A model generated the notes under the pieces. The model saw only the letters and a list, made by a program, of their open reading frames with translations. It searched no databases and had not been told where the DNA came from. A stretch of DNA of 64,000 nt from Streptomyces alfalfae (GTDB lineage: Bacteria; Actinomycetota; Actinomycetes; Streptomycetales; Streptomycetaceae), in assembly GCF_004127445.1 (NCBI RefSeq), contig NZ_QEXM01000050.1, positions 1 through 64,000 of the forward strand, read 5' to 3'. Shown here piece by piece: positions 63,159 to 64,000 of the stretch; the stretch's first letter is position 1, and every line of letters starts with the position of its first letter. The translations under genes were made by a program, and so were the position numbers.

Positions 63159-64000
63159 GGCTGCTTCTTGCGGTTGCCGCTGTACAGGAAGCCGATGCCG
63201 ATGCCGGCGACCATGCCGACGCCGATGATCCACCAGATGCTGACGCCGCCGTCGTCGTCCTTCTCCTCGCCGGCGTCGGCCGCGGACGGCGACGCGGACG
63301 CGGTCTGCGGCGCCGGGCCCTGGGCGTTGAGCTGCTTGACCAGGTCGGCGCCGCCGAAGTCCCGCGGGTCCAGGCCGGCGGCGTGCGCGGCGAGGATCAG
63401 CTGGGCGTAGGCGGCGGGGCCCGACTGCTCCGCCCAGTCCGCGGAGTTCTCCGCGAGCCACTCGGCGGACTTTCGGGCCTGCTCCTTCTGCCCGGCGGCG
63501 GCGAGCGCGAGCACGGAGTCGGCGGTGTTGCCCTGGTCGGGCTTGTCGTCGGCGCCCGGCATCGAGGACATCAGGTGGTCGTCGGTCTCGCCCAGGGTCT
63601 TGAGGAGGTAGGCGGTGCCGTTGCTCGCGGCCTGCGACGCGGAGTCCGGCTTCGCGCACTCGGGGGCGCCGGACGCGGCCTTCTTCGCGGGCTCCACGAC
63701 GAGGCCTTTGCCGAGGCTGCCGAGCACGCCGGCAGCGGTGGCGTCGGCGTTCGGCGAGAGCTTGCCGGACTTGGCGTCGGCGAGGCCGAAGGCGCCGTCG
63801 CCCTTGCCGCAGTCCATGGCGAGCTTCGGCAGGGCGTCGTAGGCGGATTTCCCGCCCTTCCGCACGCCCGCGGGGTTCTGGCCCGCGGCGGCGAGCGCGC
63901 CGACGGCGATGCCGGTGGAGTTGGCGTCCGAGGGCAGGCCGGGGTTGTAGCCCCAGCCGCCGTCCTTGTTCTGCACGGACTTCAGCCAGTCGACGCTTCT
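63155..64000 (-). CDS. Prenyltransferase/squalene-oxidase-repeat surface protein, N terminus off the window
   Basis: The visible C-terminal 281 residues end in a transmembrane helix (VSIWWIIGVGMVAGIGIGFL) and a basic tail, so most of the chain is outside the cell. SVDWLKSVQNKDGGWGY at the window edge and TADSVLALAAAGQ are alpha/alpha-toroid repeats of the prenyltransferase or squalene-cyclase type, a fold also used by vertebrate cobalamin carriers. No catalytic DxDD motif is seen in the visible part. It is first in the visible ECF operon. The gene is cut at 64000. Confidence 0.85.
   Translation of the reverse strand, partial: RSVDWLKSVQNKDGGWGYNPGLPSDANSTGIAVGALAAAGQNPAGVRKGGKSAYDALPKLAMDCGKGDGAFGLADAKSGKLSPNADATAAGVLGSLGKGLVVEPAKKAASGAPECAKPDSASQAASNGTAYLLKTLGETDDHLMSSMPGADDKPDQGNTADSVLALAAAGQKEQARKSAEWLAENSADWAEQSGPAAYAQLILAAHAAGLDPRDFGGADLVKQLNAQGPAPQTASASPSAADAGEEKDDDGGVSIWWIIGVGMVAGIGIGFLYSGNRKKQP

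Overview
The window is high-GC actinobacterial chromosome, almost certainly Streptomyces. The evidence is strong third-position GC, GTG and TTG starts, ATGA and GTGA operon overlaps, families typical of that genus, and a gene order that I recall resembling the S. coelicolor SCO2321 to SCO238x core region (recalled, not searched). I see no insertion sequence, phage, plasmid origin or CRISPR array. One tRNA gene (Val, UAC) is present.

Layout. 0-14 kb: pirin; a serine hydrolase; a MerR regulator with its aldo/keto reductase; an acyltransferase-DUF1023 hydrolase pair; a LuxR-type two-component system; a DUF4429 protein; a second DUF1023 paralogue; a divergent TetR/DHA2 efflux pair; a secreted I36-like protein. 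14-18.5 kb: aceE, a DUF3052 protein and a Bcp/AhpE peroxiredoxin. 18.6-27.9 kb: a Ter stress locus with two classical TerD proteins, a TerC-like DUF475 membrane protein, a TerA-like protein and a TerD with a Pro/Tyr tail, followed by an HpcH/citrate-lyase-like enzyme, a four-domain phosphoribosyltransferase/PELOTA fusion, a HAD phosphatase and an FmdB zinc ribbon. 28-34 kb: KDG kinase and KDPG aldolase, a coiled-coil membrane protein, tRNA-Val, small proteins, DedA and DoxX. 34-36.1 kb: a gene-poor stretch dominated by a GC-rich minisatellite with a 158-bp internal duplication. 36-48.5 kb: PhoD-like phosphatase, secreted HNH nuclease, a GDT1/TMEM165-type Mn exporter behind a yybP-ykoY-type riboswitch, HAD phosphatase, a repeat-rich peptidoglycan-binding protein, a DHA2 transporter fused to a MarR domain, and small genes. 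48.5-58.4 kb: an O-methyltransferase remnant, an MHS transporter, a GT87-PAP2 fusion, a polytopic membrane protein, a CYP125-like P450 divergent from a FadA5-like thiolase with KstR-like boxes between them, and a lytic transglycosylase. 58.7-64 kb: an ECF vitamin/metal transporter operon with two surface proteins, the last cut by the window edge.

The most interesting system is the Ter locus. TerD/TerA/TerC proteins sit beside enzymes that comparative genomics has proposed to make a nucleoside-like metabolite, and here the two phosphoribosyltransferase proteins usually encoded apart are fused into one 813-residue chain. Nearby peroxiredoxin and Mn-export genes suit a metal/oxidative-stress neighbourhood, but that link is inference. 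A second theme is abundant intergenic tandem repeats. Several of these arrays begin inside the last codons of a gene and contain its stop codon; others abut a dispersed Streptomyces intergenic element.

All calls come from reading sequence and translations. No database search, structure prediction or promoter software was run. Start codons were chosen from family knowledge and Shine-Dalgarno position and are flagged where doubtful.
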